DNA of 7,968 nucleotides from positions 1-7,968 of the forward strand of contig CAMLOR010000156.1 of assembly GCA_946481615.1 (NCBI GenBank), in the 5' to 3' direction. Origin of the DNA: an uncultured Aquimonas sp. Lineage in GTDB: Bacteria > Pseudomonadota > Gammaproteobacteria > Xanthomonadales > Xanthomonadaceae. The notes under the pieces are model-generated. The model was not told where the DNA came from. It worked only from the letters and a program-made list of their open reading frames with translations, and did not search any database. Below, in pieces: positions 6,810 to 7,968 of this stretch. A program made the position numbers and the translations under genes. Numbering within the stretch: the stretch's first letter is position 1; each line of letters begins with the position of its first letter.

Positions 6810-7523
6810 ATGAACAAGCTTTGGGGTGTGGCTTTCGCGTTGGCCGGGCTGGTGGGGGCGGACATCGCCGCGGCGCAGGGCAAGCCGTCGATCGGCGTGG
6901 CCGAGTTCAAGAATGAATCGGGGGCAGGTTGGTGGCGTGGCGGCGTGGGCTGGGAGCTCGCCGGCATGCTGTCGAACGAGTTGGCGGCGACGGGCAAGTT
7001 CCGCATCGTCGAACGCAGCAAGCTCGAGTCGGTGATGGAAGAGCAGAACCTCGCGGCTTCGGGCCGCGTGCGCCAAGGCACCGGTGCGAAGATCGGCCAG
7101 CTCACCGGCGCGCAGTACCTCGTGATGGGCACCGTCACGGCGTACGAAGAAGACGTCGCCAGCACCGGCGGCGGCATCAGCTTCAAGGGCATCTCGTTGG
7201 GCGGCAAGAAGGAGAACGCCTATCTCGCGGTCGACATCCGTGTCGTCAATGCGGAAACCGGCGAAGTCGATTTCGTGCGCACCATCGAAGGCAATGCCAA
7301 GGGCGGCGGCGTGAGCATCGGCGTTTCGCGCGGCGGCTTCGGCGGCGCGCTGGCGAGCGAGAAGAGCACGCCGGCCGGCAAGGCCATCCGCGCCGCGGTG
7401 GTGCTGACGTCCGACTACCTCGAATGCGTCATGGTCACGCAGAACGGTTGCGAGGCGAAGTTCGAAGCGGCCGACCAGCGCCGCCGCGCCAAGACCCGCG
7501 AATCGCTCGACCTCGACGAATAA
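6810..7523 (+). CDS. CsgG-family exported protein, 237 aa, without a lipobox
   Basis: Related to CsgG/HfaB, the family that includes the outer-membrane curli secretion channel and the Caulobacter holdfast-anchoring protein. The N-terminus MNKLWGVAFALAGLVGADIAAAQG is a signal peptide with a probable signal peptidase I site near residues 22-24. No cysteine is present there, so unlike curli CsgG it does not look like a lipoprotein. Family features follow: IGVAEFKNESG (28-38), a GWELAGMLSNELAATGKFRIVERSKL-type segment (47-72), MEEQNLAASG, and GAKIGQLTGAQYLVMGTVTAYE. A glycine-rich stretch (GGGVSIGVSRGGFGG) lies where CsgG has membrane-spanning strands. Two cysteines, C206 and C214, near the C-terminus could form a disulfide. 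The tail is charged (RRRAKTRESLDLDE). No csgA, B, E or F genes are in view. It appears monocistronic, with its own promoter-like region and terminator. Periplasmic or outer-membrane function is inferred; a curli role is not supported. Confidence 0.85.
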   Translation: MNKLWGVAFALAGLVGADIAAAQGKPSIGVAEFKNESGAGWWRGGVGWELAGMLSNELAATGKFRIVERSKLESVMEEQNLAASGRVRQGTGAKIGQLTGAQYLVMGTVTAYEEDVASTGGGISFKGISLGGKKENAYLAVDIRVVNAETGEVDFVRTIEGNAKGGGVSIGVSRGGFGGALASEKSTPAGKAIRAAVVLTSDYLECVMVTQNGCEAKFEAADQRRRAKTRESLDLDE

Positions 7524-7552
7524 GAAAAGCGCGTCCTGCTCGTGAAAGAAAG

Positions 7553-7579
7553 GCCCCGGAGAGATCCGGGGCTTTTTTT
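7553..7579 (+). terminator. Rho-independent terminator of the CsgG-family gene
   Basis: GCCCCGGA (7553-7560) pairs perfectly with TCCGGGGC (7565-7572) around a GAGA loop, a GNRA-type tetraloop, and is followed by seven T residues (7573-7579). It begins 30 nt after the stop codon. An A-rich run before the stem could pair partly with the T tract, but the T tract follows the plus-strand direction of the gene most clearly. Confidence 0.93.
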
Positions 7580-7616
7580 GTGGGGAGAGCAGATGGTTCG
7601 CGTGAGGTTGACGCGG

Positions 7617-7816
7617 GTGCTCTTGCCGGGGTGGGGTGGCCGGCGAGGGCTTCGGCGCCCGCTTCGCGGGAAGCTGAAGGTCGGCGGGGTTTTTCGATCG
7701 TACGTCCATGTACGAGCGAAAAACTCGCCGGCCTCCTGCCGGCGACCCTTCGGGCGGGAACCCGCCGACCTTCAGCCGCCTGCGCGTCGCCGGCCACCCC
7801 ACCCCGGCAAGAGCAC
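7617..7816. repeat. 200-bp nested palindromic element with 30-bp perfect terminal inverted repeats
   Basis: The outer arms, 7617-7646 and 7787-7816, are perfect inverted copies of 30 bp (left arm begins GTGCTCTTGCCGGGG; right arm ends CCCCGGCAAGAGCAC). Inside them, 7673-7688 and 7761-7776 are a second perfect 16-bp inverted pair (GCTGAAGGTCGGCGGG). Inside that are two hairpins: 7690-7723 (TTTTTCG, one mismatch, TCGTAC, six-base loop, then the complement) and 7725-7745 (TCGCCGGC, CTCCT loop, GCCGGCGA). A small hairpin CCCGC-TTC-GCGGG lies at 7658-7670. It encodes no credible protein. No clear target-site duplication flanks it. It could be a non-autonomous MITE-like element, a REP-type intergenic repeat or a structured RNA. 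Confidence 0.8.
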
Positions 7817-7831
7817 TCCTCACCCTTCCGT

Positions 7832-7906
7832 GGTCCCCGCGAAGGCGGGGACCCAGTGACTTTGAGGCGCCTCGCTCAAGTCACTGATTCCCGTCTGCGC
7901 GGGAAT
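7832..7906. repeat. Bipartite REP-like palindromic repeat
   Basis: Three nested symmetries are seen. GGTCCCCGC-GAAG-GCGGGGACC at 7832-7853 is a 9-bp stem. CAGTGACTT at 7854-7862 is inverted as AAGTCACTG at 7878-7886, enclosing the perfect palindrome GAGGCGCCTC (7864-7873). ATTCCCG at 7887-7893 pairs with CGGGAAT at 7900-7906. Two head-to-head hairpin units of the GTCCCCGCGAAGGCGGGGAC / ATTCCCGCGCGGGAAT type are well known between genes of xanthomonads and other proteobacteria. Their spurious translation yields VPAKAGTQ-like peptides, seen here too. Genome-wide copy number is inferred, not shown. Confidence 0.75.
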
Positions 7907-7968
7907 GACGGCAGTGCGTTGCTGCTCTACGCGTACGAACCGCATCGACAGTCGGAGGACGCGGGGGC
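7907..7968. other. Intergenic tail with nothing recognisable
   Basis: The last 62 bases, after the REP-like repeat, show no credible reading frame, hairpin or promoter. The next gene lies beyond the window. Confidence 0.5.

Noticed and set aside
5801..7207. A long minus-strand open frame over the amidase and CsgG-family genes
   Set aside because: Shadow frame crossing two well-supported plus-strand genes, with no recognisable domain.
7600..7825. Insertion sequence with transposase
   Set aside because: The inverted repeats enclose only 140 bp with no transposase-like frame and no clear target-site duplication, so at most a non-autonomous element is supported.
7542..7859. A 105-codon plus-strand open frame after the terminator, and minus-strand frames in the same region
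   Set aside because: They translate the terminator and palindromic repeats. The ending VVPAKAGTQ is the usual artefact of REP-like repeats, not a protein.
7580..7968. Possible CRISPR array in the repeat-rich intergenic region
   Set aside because: The repeats are inverted and nested, not regularly spaced direct repeats with unique spacers.

Overview
The window is very GC-rich DNA. Its gene content and protein style suggest a gammaproteobacterium of the Lysobacterales/Xanthomonadales (Xanthomonadaceae or Rhodanobacteraceae). This placement is an inference from a xanthomonad-like CcmA, a large multi-domain secreted subtilase with paired C-terminal G-x-W-Y modules, and intergenic palindromes whose spurious translation gives the familiar 'VPAKAGTQ' peptide. 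No database search could be run.

Layout: (1) 1-458, minus strand: the 5' two thirds of ccmA, the ATPase of the cytochrome c maturation heme exporter, running off the left edge. (2) 459-597: a short divergent intergenic region. (3) 598-4752, plus: a 1384-residue exported subtilisin-family (S8) protease with signal peptide, inhibitor-I9-like propeptide, intact Asp/His/Ser triad, PA-type insert, several beta-rich C-terminal domains, a textbook EF-hand-like calcium loop and two related C-terminal modules. (4) 4749-5900, plus: a YbdL/MtnE-like methionine (glutamine) aminotransferase whose GTG start overlaps the protease stop. (5) 5903-6700, plus: an omega-amidase of the nitrilase superfamily (YafV/Nit2 type), 2 nt downstream. 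(6) 6810-7523, plus: a CsgG-family exported protein with its own likely promoter and a strong rho-independent terminator at 7553-7579. (7) 7580-7968: no gene, but a 200-bp nested palindrome (7617-7816) followed by a bipartite REP-like repeat (7832-7906).

How the genes work together: the aminotransferase and omega-amidase form a recognised metabolic pair. Transamination of 2-oxo-4-methylthiobutyrate (KMB) with glutamine gives methionine and 2-oxoglutaramate, and the omega-amidase hydrolyses the latter to 2-oxoglutarate and ammonia, making methionine regeneration irreversible. Their tight coupling to a secreted protease is unusual as gene order. The CsgG-like gene appears to be a separate transcription unit, and no curli genes are in view.

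Most of the window is ordinary chromosomal housekeeping and secretion content. The points most worth a second look are the nested palindromic element downstream of the CsgG gene, the inverted repeat that could hide the CsgG-gene ribosome binding site in read-through transcripts, the lack of a lipobox in the CsgG-like protein, and the protease C-terminal architecture.
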